64,000 bases of DNA from Halomonas sp. SpR1 (GCF_031010175.1 NZ_JAUAMB010000012.1:1-64000); one strand, 5' to 3'; counted from the stretch's first letter, positions 8,034-17,706 are shown. Notes: generated by a model from the letters alone, not told the origin. A program made the numbers and translations.

Positions 8034-9266
8034 ATGACAGAGCTATGCTTGACCGGCCCGGCAATAAAAGGCCTTGCCATGAAAGAACGACAGCGGCTAG
8101 CAGCGACGCAATTAAGTATCTTTTGGCGAAGCAGTCTGGGAGCAGTTAATCGCCGAGTAATCACCGCCTGGGCACTCCAGCTGAGTACCTTAGTGGTGAT
8201 AGGCCTATTGGCGTTACCTGCCCAGGCAGAAAGCGTTCGTGAGTTGGCGAGCTTCGCCGGCGTCCGTGATAACCAATTGGTAGGCTACGGCCTAGTGGTT
8301 GGTCTTGATAGTACCGGTGACCAAACGACACAAGCACCTTTTACCAGTCAAAGCCTGACCAACATGCTCTCTCAACTAGGGGTAACCGTGCCTGCAGGCA
8401 CGAACTTGCAGCTGCGAAACGTGGCTGCCGTAATGGTGACAGCTAATCTCCCGCCATTCTCGAGGCCGGGCCAGCGCTTAGACATAGTGGTTTCTTCTAT
8501 TGCCAACGCACGCAGCCTGCGAGGCGGCACGCTTTTAATGACACCATTAAAAGGTGCCGATGGTGATACCTATGCTATTGCCCAGGGTAACATGTTGGTA
8601 GGTGGAGCGGGCGCCCAAGCGGGAGGCAGCAGTGTCCAGATCAACCAGCAGGCATCAGGGCGTATTCCTAATGGCGCCTTGGTGGAAAAAGAGGTGCCGC
8701 TTAACCTGGGTGGTAATGGTGGGATGCTCGAATTACAGCTCAACGATTCCGATTTTGGCACCGTTCAGCGCATGGTGACGGCAATTAATAATGAGTTCGG
8801 CCAATCAGTGGCCTACGCACGTAATGGCCGGGTAATCGCCCTTGATGGCCCTACGGACGATAATGCGCGGGTCAATTTTATGGCGCGTGTCGAGAATGTC
8901 CAGGTAACGCCAACGGAAGCTCCGGCGCTAGTAGTGCTGAATTCACGTACCGGCTCAGTGGTCATGAACAGTGCCGTCACATTGCGAGAAGCGGCGGTAG
9001 CCCACGGCAGCTTGTCGATCATGATTGATACCCAGTTTGGCGTTAGCCAACCTAACCCCTTTGGAGAGGGGGAGACGGTTGTAGTACCCGATGCAGATAT
9101 TGATATTGAGCAGCAAGAAGCTTATCTGCAAATCGTAGAGGGCGCGCAGCTTAATGAAGTGGTCAATGCCTTGAATGCCTTAGGCGCGACCCCCCAAGAT
9201 TTGATGTCGATTCTGGAAGCGTTAAAAGCGTCTGGTTCACTGCGTGCTGAGCTGGAGGTCATTTAA
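8034..9266 (+). CDS. flgI: Flagellar P-ring protein FlgI
   Basis: FlgI forms the periplasmic P-ring. The mature part is fully conserved, for example RELASFAGVRDNQLVGYGLV, near residue 66 onward, and LDIVVSSIANARSLRGGTL. The N-terminus is unusual: with the ATG at 8034, which has GGGGAG seven bases upstream, about 40 polar residues precede the hydrophobic signal segment (STLVVIGLLALPAQA). A later ATG at 8079 would shorten this to a more ordinary signal peptide. The stop overlaps the flgJ start by one base (TAATG). Confidence 0.95.
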   Translation: MTELCLTGPAIKGLAMKERQRLAATQLSIFWRSSLGAVNRRVITAWALQLSTLVVIGLLALPAQAESVRELASFAGVRDNQLVGYGLVVGLDSTGDQTTQAPFTSQSLTNMLSQLGVTVPAGTNLQLRNVAAVMVTANLPPFSRPGQRLDIVVSSIANARSLRGGTLLMTPLKGADGDTYAIAQGNMLVGGAGAQAGGSSVQINQQASGRIPNGALVEKEVPLNLGGNGGMLELQLNDSDFGTVQRMVTAINNEFGQSVAYARNGRVIALDGPTDDNARVNFMARVENVQVTPTEAPALVVLNSRTGSVVMNSAVTLREAAVAHGSLSIMIDTQFGVSQPNPFGEGETVVVPDADIDIEQQEAYLQIVEGAQLNEVVNALNALGATPQDLMSILEALKASGSLRAELEVI

Positions 9267-10294
9267 TGAGTGCGAGTGATATGACCAGTCAGTTCGCTCT
9301 GGATATGAATGGGTTTCAGCGTCTTCAGCACACCGCACGCGTCGACCCTGAAGCGGGCGTGAATGGCGCAGCCCAGCAGTTTGAAGCGCTTTTTATTCAA
9401 ATGATGATGAAAAGTATGCGCGACGCCACGCCCAGTTCACAGCTGATGAACAGCAGCGCGACAGATACCTATCAATCGATGCTGGATCAGCAGTGGTCAC
9501 AGGTGATGGCTTCGCGTGGAATGGGGCTTGCTGAGGTCTTGGTTGAGCAACTGGAGCGCCAAGGCGCCATCTCAAAAGCGCAACCAAATGCCGATCAAGA
9601 GCTACAAGCATTAATCGCTGGTATCCCCCGTGGTACCCCACGCACGCTTGACGATTCATATGCGGTCAGTGCTGGTACGGATGGAGCTTCCAAAGAGCAG
9701 AGCAACGGACGCTTCTTAGCCGAGCTAGAGGCTATTCGCCAAGGCGTGAATAGAGGGAGTGTAGTCGATGCTCCCCCGCTAACGCAGCGAGAGCAACATG
9801 GGGCAGGGCATGTCGGTCAGTTTATGCAAACGCTGGCAGCTCCTGCCCAGGCCGCTAGTGCGGCCACCGGGGTTCCTGCTGAATTAATTCTGGCTCAGGC
9901 CGCGCTGGAAACAGGCTGGGGGCGGCACGAAATTACCACTCGTAATGGCAACAATAGTCACAATCTGTTTGGTATCAAAGCCGGTAGTCATTGGAAGGGC
10001 GAAACCACGGATATCGTGACTCACGAATATATTAATGGACGACGGACGCAGGTGGTGGACACCTTCCGCGTCTATGACTCGTTCGAACATGCCTTTACTG
10101 ACTATGCTAGCCTAATCGGCAATAACCCTCGCTATGCCGCTGTGGTGCAGGCCCCTAATGCGGAACAGGCGGCGAGAGAACTACAGCGCGGAGGGTATGC
10201 TACTGATCCACGCTATGCAGACAAGTTGGTAGCGGTCATGAATACCATGGGGCCTCTTAACGCCGCCAGCAGCTTCCTAGCCGATTCTCGTTAA
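9266..10294 (+). CDS. flgJ: Flagellar rod-cap peptidoglycan hydrolase FlgJ
   Basis: FlgJ is bifunctional. The N-terminal domain (about residues 25-110, with AAQQFEALFIQMMMKSMRDA) scaffolds the rod, and the C-terminal glucosaminidase-type domain (from about residue 185) opens peptidoglycan for the rod to pass. The catalytic region LAQAALETGWGRHE is intact, with E215 the likely catalytic glutamate. At 342 residues it is typical of the two-domain form. It is translationally coupled to flgI by a TAATG overlap. Confidence 0.95.
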   Translation: MSASDMTSQFALDMNGFQRLQHTARVDPEAGVNGAAQQFEALFIQMMMKSMRDATPSSQLMNSSATDTYQSMLDQQWSQVMASRGMGLAEVLVEQLERQGAISKAQPNADQELQALIAGIPRGTPRTLDDSYAVSAGTDGASKEQSNGRFLAELEAIRQGVNRGSVVDAPPLTQREQHGAGHVGQFMQTLAAPAQAASAATGVPAELILAQAALETGWGRHEITTRNGNNSHNLFGIKAGSHWKGETTDIVTHEYINGRRTQVVDTFRVYDSFEHAFTDYASLIGNNPRYAAVVQAPNAEQAARELQRGGYATDPRYADKLVAVMNTMGPLNAASSFLADSR

Positions 10295-10302
10295 CCCTTC
10301 CC

Positions 10303-10329
10303 TCAAGTTTTTCTGCGCAGTGCCGATAC
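10303..10329 (+). promoter_or_regulatory. Sigma-28 (FliA) promoter of flgK-flgL
   Basis: TCAAGTTT (10303-10310), an 11-base spacer and GCCGATAC (10322-10329) match the sigma-28 consensus. It lies in the flgJ-flgK gap, about 40 bases before the flgK ATG, so the hook-filament junction genes can be expressed late in addition to read-through from flgB. Confidence 0.9.
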
Positions 10330-10367
10330 TTAAATAAGATATAGGTATTGGCCTAAGGAATTGAACC

Positions 10368-12266
10368 ATGAGCATGTTTTCGATCGGCTTAAGCGGCCTC
10401 AATGCGGCGCAGAATGCCCTCAACACCGTTAGCAATAATGTTAGCAATATCAATACGCCTGGTTATAACCGTGAGATTACACAGTTAGGCCAGGGGCGCG
10501 TGAGTGGAGGGGTTCGTGTCAATGATATCGAGCGCCAGTTCAATACGTATGTAGCTGACCAGTTAAATAGTGCCAAAACACAGTCTAGTGCGCTTTCCAC
10601 TTACTATAGTCAAGTAACGCAAATTGATAATTTGCTGGCAGACCGCGAAGCTGGTTTAGCCCCTCTGATGCAGAATTTTTTCTCCTCATTAGAAGATCTG
10701 GCGGCCTCACCCTCTGATCCAGCGGCTCGTCAAGGCGTTCTGGGTACCGCCAATACGCTGAGTTCACAGTTCCGTTCCTTTGATGGCTACCTGCAAGATA
10801 TGCAGGGCAATATTAATGGCCAGATCAAGGATGAAATTACCCAGATTAATAACACCACCGAGCAGATCGCCGGCTTAAATAAAGAGATTGCCCTGGCTCG
10901 CGCTCGCAGTGGGGAGGCGCCCAATAGTCTGCTCAACCAGCGTGATCAATTGGTATCTGAGCTTAATGAGCGTATGGATTTGCGCCTGAATATTCAGGAT
11001 GGCAAAAGCTACAGTCTTAGCTTGCCCAATGGTCAGCCGCTGGTGACAGGAACCAGCTCGTTCCAACTAGAAGCAGTTCAAGCCGATTATGATCCTCAGC
11101 GTACGGTAGTGGGTTATCGCGATGGTGGTGGTAATGTCGTTCAGCTAGACGAGTCCACCATCAAAGGGGGGACGCTGGGTGGTTTAATGAGCTTTCGTTC
11201 AGAAACCCTAGATAAAACTCAGAACCAGATTGGTCAACTGGCCGTATCGCTATCCACGGCTTTCAATGCGCAGCATAAGCTAGGGGTGGATCTGGCCGGT
11301 GACCAGGGCGAAGATTTCTTCGCTGTTCGCGCACCGCAAACCTATAGTCACGGTGGGAACAGCGGCGCCACTATTACTAGCGCTGAATTTGACCCCAACC
11401 AGATTGATGCTCTGCGGGCTACCGACTATACCGTTAGTTTTGAGGCTGGTGACCCAGTGGTTACTCGAAATGATAACGGCCAGGTTGTCGATTTTGACCA
11501 AGACGCCTGGGATGATGATGAACAATTAAAATTTGGCGGTATTAGTATTGAGTTTAGTGCGGCACCGCAGAATGGTGACCGCTTTGAAATCCAACCAGTG
11601 CGGCGTGCCGCTAATGGCATGGAAACGAATATTGCTGACGTAGATAAGATTGCAGCTGCTAGCTTTGCTGACTTTGAAGGCAACTTAGACATAGGCAAAG
11701 TAAGCATTGCCGATGGCGCTTTTGCTGATGCAGACGAAGAGTACTCGATTACCGTTGATCAGGATGGCAGCGTTAGCGGAGTGGAGCCAGCGGCAGCGAC
11801 AATGACGGTTAATGGTAACCCGTTTGATCCAACTACCCAGACTCTGGAAGCAAAGGATCGTATTCAGATTGGCGATATTACGTTTACCCTAAACAAACTG
11901 CCTGAGGCGGATGGTACTAGCGTTTCTATCACCTTGAGTGATGCGAATGCGGGCGATAACCGTAATGCCTTAGCCATGCAAGAGCTTCAGGCTCAGTCGG
12001 TTGTCGGCGGGCGCGCAACCCTTACCGGCGCGTATGCATCTATGGTTAGTGATGTTGGTAACCGAACCAATATCACAGAAGTTAATCTAGATGCCCGACA
12101 GGGCCTGACAGACCAGTTGCGCGCTGTACAACAGTCCGAATCTGGCGTAAGTATTGATGAAGAAATGGCAAATTTGATGCGTTACCAGCAATACTACATG
12201 GCTAACGCGAAAGTCATTGATACGGCTGGCTCGCTGATGGACACCATCTTGAACCTGCGCGGTTAA
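10368..12266 (+). CDS. flgK: Hook-filament junction protein FlgK (HAP1)
   Basis: FlgK is the first hook-associated protein. It carries the rod/hook N-terminal motif (LNTVSNNVSNINTPGYNREIT) and the C-terminal ESGVSIDEEMANLMRYQQYY segment followed by MANAKVIDTA. At 632 residues it is longer than the enterobacterial protein (about 547), and the extra length is in the central exposed region, around residues 300-520. AAGGAA precedes the ATG and a sigma-28 promoter lies just upstream. FlgN is its export chaperone. Confidence 0.96.
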   Translation: MSMFSIGLSGLNAAQNALNTVSNNVSNINTPGYNREITQLGQGRVSGGVRVNDIERQFNTYVADQLNSAKTQSSALSTYYSQVTQIDNLLADREAGLAPLMQNFFSSLEDLAASPSDPAARQGVLGTANTLSSQFRSFDGYLQDMQGNINGQIKDEITQINNTTEQIAGLNKEIALARARSGEAPNSLLNQRDQLVSELNERMDLRLNIQDGKSYSLSLPNGQPLVTGTSSFQLEAVQADYDPQRTVVGYRDGGGNVVQLDESTIKGGTLGGLMSFRSETLDKTQNQIGQLAVSLSTAFNAQHKLGVDLAGDQGEDFFAVRAPQTYSHGGNSGATITSAEFDPNQIDALRATDYTVSFEAGDPVVTRNDNGQVVDFDQDAWDDDEQLKFGGISIEFSAAPQNGDRFEIQPVRRAANGMETNIADVDKIAAASFADFEGNLDIGKVSIADGAFADADEEYSITVDQDGSVSGVEPAAATMTVNGNPFDPTTQTLEAKDRIQIGDITFTLNKLPEADGTSVSITLSDANAGDNRNALAMQELQAQSVVGGRATLTGAYASMVSDVGNRTNITEVNLDARQGLTDQLRAVQQSESGVSIDEEMANLMRYQQYYMANAKVIDTAGSLMDTILNLRG

Positions 12267-12282
12267 TTGGGGAGCTTAAGTT

Positions 12283-13566
12283 ATGCGTATTAGTACCGTT
12301 ACCATGTTCGAGCAAAGCACGGCGTCTATGAACCGCCAGCAGAGCGACTTGATGAGGGTGAGTCAGCAGATGGCCAGTGGCCGACGCGTGGTTAACCCGT
12401 CAGACGACCCTCAGGCCGCCTCGCGTGCGATTGGCGTTGATCAGGCAAAGGCGACAACTGAACAGTTTTCAAATTCTCGCGTATCAGCGCGTAATACGCT
12501 CTCGCAGTCTGAAAGCATTATCAATAGCGTTAGTGACGCCATAACAAGTGCGAAAGGGTTGTTGATTCAGGCGTCTAGCGATACGCTGACTGACGAACAG
12601 CGTGAGTCCATCGCTAGCGAGCTCAAAGGCGTTTATGAAACCATGCTGGGCCAGGCCAATTCAACGGATGGTAATGGGCGCTATTTGTTCGGCGGCTACA
12701 AAGATAATAGTCCTCCGTTTGTGAAGTCAGCCGATGGCAGCGTGGAATATAAAGGCGATACGAATGCACGCGAGCAGCGTGTAGATGCTACGCGCTTAAT
12801 GCCGGTAGCGGATAATGGCGTGACTATCTTCCAAAGTGTACCCCGCGGTGCTGGTTATGTAGCAGAAGCAAAGAAAGAGGATGGCACGCTAAATCAAGGT
12901 AATGTGACATTTCGCGGGCCCCAGACCCTTGATGTCAAGAACGCTGATTATGGTAGCGATTACCGTGTCAGTTTTGATGGAACTGCTGCCGATCCAACTT
13001 ATCAGGTTCAACGATTTGATAATACAACGAATGCCTGGGTGAACAACGACTCGGATGGTGCGGCATTAAGCTCAGGCACCTGGGCAGATGATATTAACGA
13101 CGAGGGTTCTCTTTCACTAGAATTCGGTGGTTTATCGATTAGGTTTGAAGGCACCCCGGTGCCGAATGATGAGGTGTTGGTTGCCAAATCAGGGGGAGAT
13201 GTTCGCGGCGCTGATCTGTTTCGCACGATGGAAGAAGCTATTCGGGTATTAGAAAACCCTGCTGATAATGCAACTAAGAAAGCCGATCAGCGCAATACTT
13301 TGAATACTGCTATGCGCGACCTGGACAATAGCTTAGATAACGTTCTTACAGTACGCGCTTCAGCCGGCGCCCGTTTGAGTGAGCTTAAGGTAGTTGATGC
13401 AGTAGCGGATAATCGAATGCTGAATTACACGCAGACACTGTCAGATTTAGTAGACCTTGATTATGCTGAAGCTATCACTGAGTACAGTTTGCGTCAGGTA
13501 GGCTTACAAGCCGCGCAAAAAACGTTTGTGGACATGAAAGGTATGTCGCTGCTTAATTATATGTAG
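12283..13566 (+). CDS. flgL: Hook-filament junction protein FlgL (HAP3)
   Basis: FlgL joins the hook to the filament. The N-terminus (MRISTVTMFEQSTASMNRQQ) and the flagellin-like motif MASGRRVVNPSDDPQAASRA are diagnostic. The C-terminal coiled-coil half, with LSDLVDLDYAEAITEYSL, matches the flagellin C-terminal domain. The 427-residue length is larger than enteric FlgL (about 317), with the insertion in the central variable region. It is the last gene of the flg operon and is followed by a bidirectional terminator. Confidence 0.95.
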   Translation: MRISTVTMFEQSTASMNRQQSDLMRVSQQMASGRRVVNPSDDPQAASRAIGVDQAKATTEQFSNSRVSARNTLSQSESIINSVSDAITSAKGLLIQASSDTLTDEQRESIASELKGVYETMLGQANSTDGNGRYLFGGYKDNSPPFVKSADGSVEYKGDTNAREQRVDATRLMPVADNGVTIFQSVPRGAGYVAEAKKEDGTLNQGNVTFRGPQTLDVKNADYGSDYRVSFDGTAADPTYQVQRFDNTTNAWVNNDSDGAALSSGTWADDINDEGSLSLEFGGLSIRFEGTPVPNDEVLVAKSGGDVRGADLFRTMEEAIRVLENPADNATKKADQRNTLNTAMRDLDNSLDNVLTVRASAGARLSELKVVDAVADNRMLNYTQTLSDLVDLDYAEAITEYSLRQVGLQAAQKTFVDMKGMSLLNYM

Positions 13567-13592
13567 TTTTTATTTGCCTTAGCTGTGTATAT

Positions 13593-13630
13593 TAAACGCC
13601 CATGCTTCTTCGTGACGCATGGGCGTTTTA
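13593..13630. terminator. Bidirectional intrinsic terminator between flgL and fliR
   Basis: AAACGCCCATGC (13593-13604) pairs perfectly with GCATGGGCGTTT (13617-13628). The stem is flanked by A/T-rich sequence on both sides, with TTTTAATTT on the plus strand. The right arm overlaps the fliR stop codon. It can serve both convergent operons. Confidence 0.88.
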
Positions 13631-14419
13631 ATTTAAAGGCGCCATCGTTTCGATTAGCCCCTGCATAAACCCCAAGCCTTGGGTAAATAACCGCTGTAGA
13701 AAGCGATTGATGTCGGTCATTAGTACCATCATCAGAATAAGACCTACAATGAGAGAGGTAGGGAAGCCGATATTGAACACCGTGAGCTGAGGAGCCGAAC
13801 GGTTGAGTATGCCGAGGGCTAGGTTAATGGTCAGCAGGGAGCCCACCAGGGGTAACGCCAGTAACATACCCGAAGCAAAAATTGTTCCCGCATACCGGGC
13901 GAGTAATTCAAAAGCACCTGGGTTAAAGGTTCCAATGCCGATAGGCAAGGTTTGGAAGCTCATAATCAGGGTTTCAAGCACCATCAGGTGACCGTTCACC
14001 GCCAAGAACATCAATAATGTGATCATGTAGAGGATACGTGAGAGCACCATAATGTTGGTACCGCTCGCCGTATCAAAAAAGCTCGCAAACGCCAAACCCA
14101 TTTGCAGGCCGATAAAGTCCCCTGCAGCTTGAACGACTGCGAACATGATATGCATGACGAGACCCATCGCTAAGCCGATTAAGATCTGTTCGATCATGAC
14201 GCCCATCCCAGCCCAAGACATGATGGCAATATCCGGCATGGCCGGTAAAAGCGGCGCAATGACAATGGAAATAAGAGCAGCAAGGCCCACTTTGGCTTGG
14301 TTGGGAACGCTGGAGTGCCCCCACAGAGGCGAAGCCGCCATAAAGGCCGTGATGCGCGCAAAAGGCCATAAAAAAGCCACCAGCCACCCCTGCAGTTGTG
14401 CGAAAGTGACTTCCACCAT
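13628..14419 (-). CDS. fliR: Flagellar export gate protein FliR
   Basis: FliR is an inner-membrane component of the FliPQR export gate. The 263-residue protein has about six hydrophobic segments and typical FliR stretches such as VALLISIVIAPLLP-type and GDFIGLQMGLAFASFFD. It is the last gene of the minus-strand fliL-R run. The start lies five bases after the fliQ stop. Confidence 0.95.
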   Translation of the reverse strand: MVEVTFAQLQGWLVAFLWPFARITAFMAASPLWGHSSVPNQAKVGLAALISIVIAPLLPAMPDIAIMSWAGMGVMIEQILIGLAMGLVMHIMFAVVQAAGDFIGLQMGLAFASFFDTASGTNIMVLSRILYMITLLMFLAVNGHLMVLETLIMSFQTLPIGIGTFNPGAFELLARYAGTIFASGMLLALPLVGSLLTINLALGILNRSAPQLTVFNIGFPTSLIVGLILMMVLMTDINRFLQRLFTQGLGFMQGLIETMAPLN

Positions 14420-14423
14420 AGCG

Positions 14424-14693
14424 CTACATCACCATACTGGGGATGTTGGTAAATAGGCGGTGAGTAAAGTCAGTAATCAACCCAATCAGCCAGGGGCCAG
14501 CTAATACCAACACTGCAAAGACGGCCAAAATTTTAGGAATAAACGTGAGTGTCATTTCGTTAATTTGCGTTGCGGCTTGAAAGAGGCTGATGATTAAACC
14601 AGTGAACAGCGCCGCCAGCAGCATGGGGCCAGCAAGGAAAAGCGTTACGCGCATACCTTGGTAAGCAATGCTCATCACCATTTCAGGGGTCAT
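14424..14693 (-). CDS. fliQ: Flagellar export gate protein FliQ
   Basis: FliQ is a small two-helix export gate subunit. From the ATG at 14693 it is 89 residues, the exact family length, with AGGA upstream. A GTG at 14726 in frame would add 11 atypical residues. Conserved segments include MTPEMVMSIAYQGMRV and ISLFQAATQINEMTLTFIPK. Confidence 0.95.
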   Translation of the reverse strand: MTPEMVMSIAYQGMRVTLFLAGPMLLAALFTGLIISLFQAATQINEMTLTFIPKILAVFAVLVLAGPWLIGLITDFTHRLFTNIPSMVM

Positions 14694-14760
14694 AGTTGGA
14701 ATCCTGTGTGCCGTATAAAACGACACGGCTTGTCATATATAAAAATTACTCAATGAAGCG

Positions 14761-15618
14761 CTATATCATGTAAAAGCTTTCTGCCATTGAGCCGATAATA
14801 AGCTGCCACCCATCCACTAAAATGAACAGCATTAACTTAAAGGGTAATGAGATCGTAATGGGCGGAACCATCATCATACCCAGCGCCATCAGCGTACTGG
14901 CGACTACGAGGTCGATGATTAAAAACGGGATAAAAATAGTAAAGCCAATTTGAAATGCTGTTTTAAGCTCACTAGTAACGTAAGCGGGCAATAATACTCG
15001 CATGGGTAACTCTTCCGGGCCTTGCATCGGCCCGACATCTGCCAAGCGAACAAACAGGGCCAAGTCGGGCTCGCGGGTTTGGGCAAGCATGAATTCACGA
15101 AATGGTTCTTGGGCAAGTAGTAAAAATTCTTCAAAATTAATCGTTTCATTAGTCAGTGGTACCCAGGCGTTGTCGTACACCTGGGCTAATACCGGGGACA
15201 TAATAAAAAAAGTCAGAAAAAGCGCGATTCCCAAGAGTACTTGATTGGGCGGCGTTGCCTGGGTACCCATTGCTGTGCGCAACAGGCTCAGCACAATAAT
15301 GATGCGCGTAAAGCTCGTCATCATTAGCAGCATGGAGGGTAAAAACGCTAGCGAGCTTAAAAAGAGCAGTGTTTGCAGTGAAAGCGACCACTGCTGTCCG
15401 CCGTCCTCTAGCGGTTGTGAAATAATGCCAGGTATTTGTTGTGCGTGAGCAGGGCCTGCTATAAAACAGGCAACAATAATAACCAGCCAAAGCGAAAGTG
15501 GCTTAGCGATATTGTTCTTGAGAACACAGCTTTTCAAAACACAGCTCTTCAAAACATAGTTGTTAAAAACACAGCTTTTAAAAACACAGGGCCAAGAAAG
15601 GTGCATCCATTGCCTCAT
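14761..15618 (-). CDS. fliP: Flagellar export gate protein FliP with repeat-containing leader
   Basis: FliP is the core export gate subunit. The body is canonical ([34 protein letters not shown], and the C-terminal [17 protein letters not shown] segment). The N-terminus is odd: ahead of the hydrophobic signal ([15 protein letters not shown]) are about five tandem pentapeptides of the form CV(F/L)K(S/N), encoded by a 15-bp DNA repeat. The ATG at 15618 overlaps the fliO stop as ATGA, which supports this start, although an internal TTG start within the repeat cannot be excluded. Total length is 285 residues, compared with about 245-255 usually. Confidence 0.93.
   Translation of the reverse strand: MRQWMHLSWPCVFKSCVFNNYVLKSCVLKSCVLKNNIAKPLSLWLVIIVACFIAGPAHAQQIPGIISQPLEDGGQQWSLSLQTLLFLSSLAFLPSMLLMMTSFTRIIIVLSLLRTAMGTQATPPNQVLLGIALFLTFFIMSPVLAQVYDNAWVPLTNETINFEEFLLLAQEPFREFMLAQTREPDLALFVRLADVGPMQGPEELPMRVLLPAYVTSELKTAFQIGFTIFIPFLIIDLVVASTLMALGMMMVPPITISLPFKLMLFILVDGWQLIIGSMAESFYMI
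15514..15589. repeat. 15-bp tandem repeat encoding the FliP leader pentapeptides
   Basis: About five consecutive 15-base units resembling TTTCAAAACACAGCT run through this stretch with a few substitutions each. Because the unit is a multiple of three it stays in frame, giving the FliP leader repeat CV(F/L)K(S/N). Copy number could change by slippage without a frameshift. Confidence 0.8.
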
Positions 15619-16058
15619 GGCGTCTGATGTGGATCGGTGGGCGAGGATGAATCGCGGTTGCGACCGGCAGCTAACGCTTTTGATAGGCGAAGCGAAAACC
15701 GTGAGGCAGGCGGAGCCGATGCGGTTGGCGTACGCTCTTCTGGGGCCGGGCGCTCGTGTAGTTTCGTGATACGACCGCCTCCCACACCAACGACTAGCCA
15801 GGTATCTTCCACTTCAACAACCACAATACGCTCACGATTACCTACGGAAGTACTGCCCACAATTCGCAGGTGGGCGCCATGGCGTGTGGTATGGTTGCCC
15901 CAGCGCTTTAAAAGCGCCGTGCAGATTAGAATGATCGCAATAACGAGAGCTAAGGCCGCGGCTGTCTTACCTAGAACAGCCATGCCTATTAATGCCTCGC
16001 CACCGTTCCCCAGTGCATCGAGTGAACCGTTCTGCGTCGAGGAAGTTGCTACGCTCAT
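15615..16058 (-). CDS. fliO: Flagellar export gate assembly protein FliO
   Basis: FliO is a small bitopic membrane protein that assists FliP assembly. The 147-residue product has one transmembrane helix near residues 33-50 ([16 protein letters not shown]). A cytoplasmic domain follows with the family segment [20 protein letters not shown] and [15 protein letters not shown]. It overlaps fliN and fliP by ATGA on both sides. A frame on the opposite strand here is a shadow. Confidence 0.92.
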   Translation of the reverse strand: MSVATSSTQNGSLDALGNGGEALIGMAVLGKTAAALALVIAIILICTALLKRWGNHTTRHGAHLRIVGSTSVGNRERIVVVEVEDTWLVVGVGGGRITKLHERPAPEERTPTASAPPASRFSLRLSKALAAGRNRDSSSPTDPHQTP

Positions 16059-16633
16059 CGGTTCAATTTATGAATACGTTCAGAAGGCGTAATGATTTCA
16101 GTAATACGAATGCCGTATTTATCTTCGATCACGACGACTTCGCCTTGAGCAATCAGGTAGCCATTAATCAAGATATCCATCGGTTCACCGGCGAGGCCTT
16201 CAAGCTCAATCACAGACCCTTGCGCTAACTCAAGCAGCTGCTTAATGGTTAATTTCGTGCGGCCTAACTCCACGGTGAGTTTCACCGGGATATCCATGAT
16301 CATTTCAAGCTCACGCGCCTGCGATGAACCGCTGTCTGGGCTTAAAGGGCGGAAGACGTCGTCACTCGCAGGTTTAGCGGCCGGTGCTTTATATTCTGGC
16401 TCCGCTGTTTCCTGTTCACTTGCCTCAACGGCCTCTTGCTCTGCCATAGCAGATGCCCATGGATCTTCTTCCTCTGCGCTTGAAGAAGCTTCTTCTTGCT
16501 CAGCCATAGCGGCTGCCCACGGATCTTCTTCTTCGCTAGCGGCATCGGCACTTGAAGAAGTTTCTTCCTGCTCAGTGGCATCCGCTGAATCGTCGTCAGA
16601 GACGTTCTGATCAGGCTTATTGGGATCAGTCAT
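16055..16633 (-). CDS. fliN: Flagellar motor switch protein FliN
   Basis: FliN is a C-ring component. The C-terminal SpoA domain (about residues 112-190; IPVKLTVELGRTKLTIKQLL, GEPMDILINGYLIAQGEVVV) is canonical. The N-terminal 110 residues are an acidic, low-complexity extension. It contains two near-copies of EEDPWA(A/S)AMAEQE and many Ser/Glu runs, making the protein 192 residues against about 137 in E. coli. It overlaps fliM and fliO by ATGA. Confidence 0.95.
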   Translation of the reverse strand: MTDPNKPDQNVSDDDSADATEQEETSSSADAASEEEDPWAAAMAEQEEASSSAEEEDPWASAMAEQEAVEASEQETAEPEYKAPAAKPASDDVFRPLSPDSGSSQARELEMIMDIPVKLTVELGRTKLTIKQLLELAQGSVIELEGLAGEPMDILINGYLIAQGEVVVIEDKYGIRITEIITPSERIHKLNR

Positions 16634-17685
16634 GCTTTGGATTCCTTGGCTTTCTGTCGCGTAGACCCTTTAACGAAGTCCTTGGACGATGCGTTATTCA
16701 TAGCGGCATGGTCAATCATGTGTAGCACCCGCAGTGCGTGCTGTTGACGTTGGCTACCGTACTCGCACTCCATGACGGGAACCCCGTCAACACTTGCTGT
16801 GATAGAGCTCGGAATATCTAACGGTAGCACGTCGCCTTTTTTCAACCCCATTACGTGGGCAATACGACTAGGTATTTGAGCAAATTCAGCGACCAACTCT
16901 ACTTCTGACTGACGTAGCTCACTCGCCATACGACGAGACCAACTGCCATCTTGGTCGTGATTACTGTCATTGATCGGGTTGGCCAGTAAATCACGCAACG
17001 GCTCGATCATGGCGTAAGGCATGCATATCTGAAAATTGCTTGAAAGGTTGCCGACTTCGATATTGAACTTGGTATTCACCACAATTTCATTAGGGGAATT
17101 GGTGATGTTGGCGAACTTTGACTGCACTTCAGAGCGTAAAAAACTGACATCCAGAGGATGAACGACTTTCCACGCCTCTTGGTAAGCATCAATGGCGAGA
17201 TTAAGCAGACGCTGGATAATACGCTGTTCAGTGTTTGTGAACTCTCGACCATCTGATTTAGTGACAAAGCGACCATCACCACCAAAGAGGTTATCGACCA
17301 CCATAAAAACGAGGTTAGGCGGAAATACCACCAGCGCTGAACCACGTAGCGGCTTCATAGATACGATGTTCAGGTTTGTTGGAACAGGAACATTACGCGA
17401 AAATTCGCTAAAGCTCTGATAACGCACTGACTCTACGGTAATGTCTGCACTACGCCGTAATAGGTTGAACAAGCCAGTACGAAAATAGCGTGCAAAACGC
17501 TCATTGATAAAATCAAGCGCATGCAAGCGCTCACGAATAACGCGATGCTGAGTTGACGGGTCATAAGGTCGAACACGCGCTTCGTCTTGCGCTTTGGACG
17601 ATGAAGCAGATGGCTCATCGTCTCCGCTAACGCCCTTCAGTAGGGCATCAATTTCTTCCTGGGACAGTAGATCGTCCTGTGACAT
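16630..17685 (-). CDS. fliM: Flagellar motor switch protein FliM
   Basis: FliM is the C-ring protein that binds phospho-CheY. The N-terminal CheY-binding segment LLSQEEIDALLKG is present, followed by the middle CheC-like domain (FARYFRTGLFNLLRRSADI, DNLFGGDGRF) and a C-terminal SpoA domain. Length is 351 residues, close to family norms. It lies between fliL and fliN and overlaps fliN by ATGA. Confidence 0.96.
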   Translation of the reverse strand: MSQDDLLSQEEIDALLKGVSGDDEPSASSSKAQDEARVRPYDPSTQHRVIRERLHALDFINERFARYFRTGLFNLLRRSADITVESVRYQSFSEFSRNVPVPTNLNIVSMKPLRGSALVVFPPNLVFMVVDNLFGGDGRFVTKSDGREFTNTEQRIIQRLLNLAIDAYQEAWKVVHPLDVSFLRSEVQSKFANITNSPNEIVVNTKFNIEVGNLSSNFQICMPYAMIEPLRDLLANPINDSNHDQDGSWSRRMASELRQSEVELVAEFAQIPSRIAHVMGLKKGDVLPLDIPSSITASVDGVPVMECEYGSQRQQHALRVLHMIDHAAMNNASSKDFVKGSTRQKAKESKA

Positions 17686-17706
17686 GAACGGCTCCAGTTC
17701 CCGAGG

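Noticed and set aside
15637..16092. Long plus-strand reading frame opposite fliO
   Set aside because: It lies entirely antisense to fliO and the end of fliN, has no ribosome site and no recognisable protein features.
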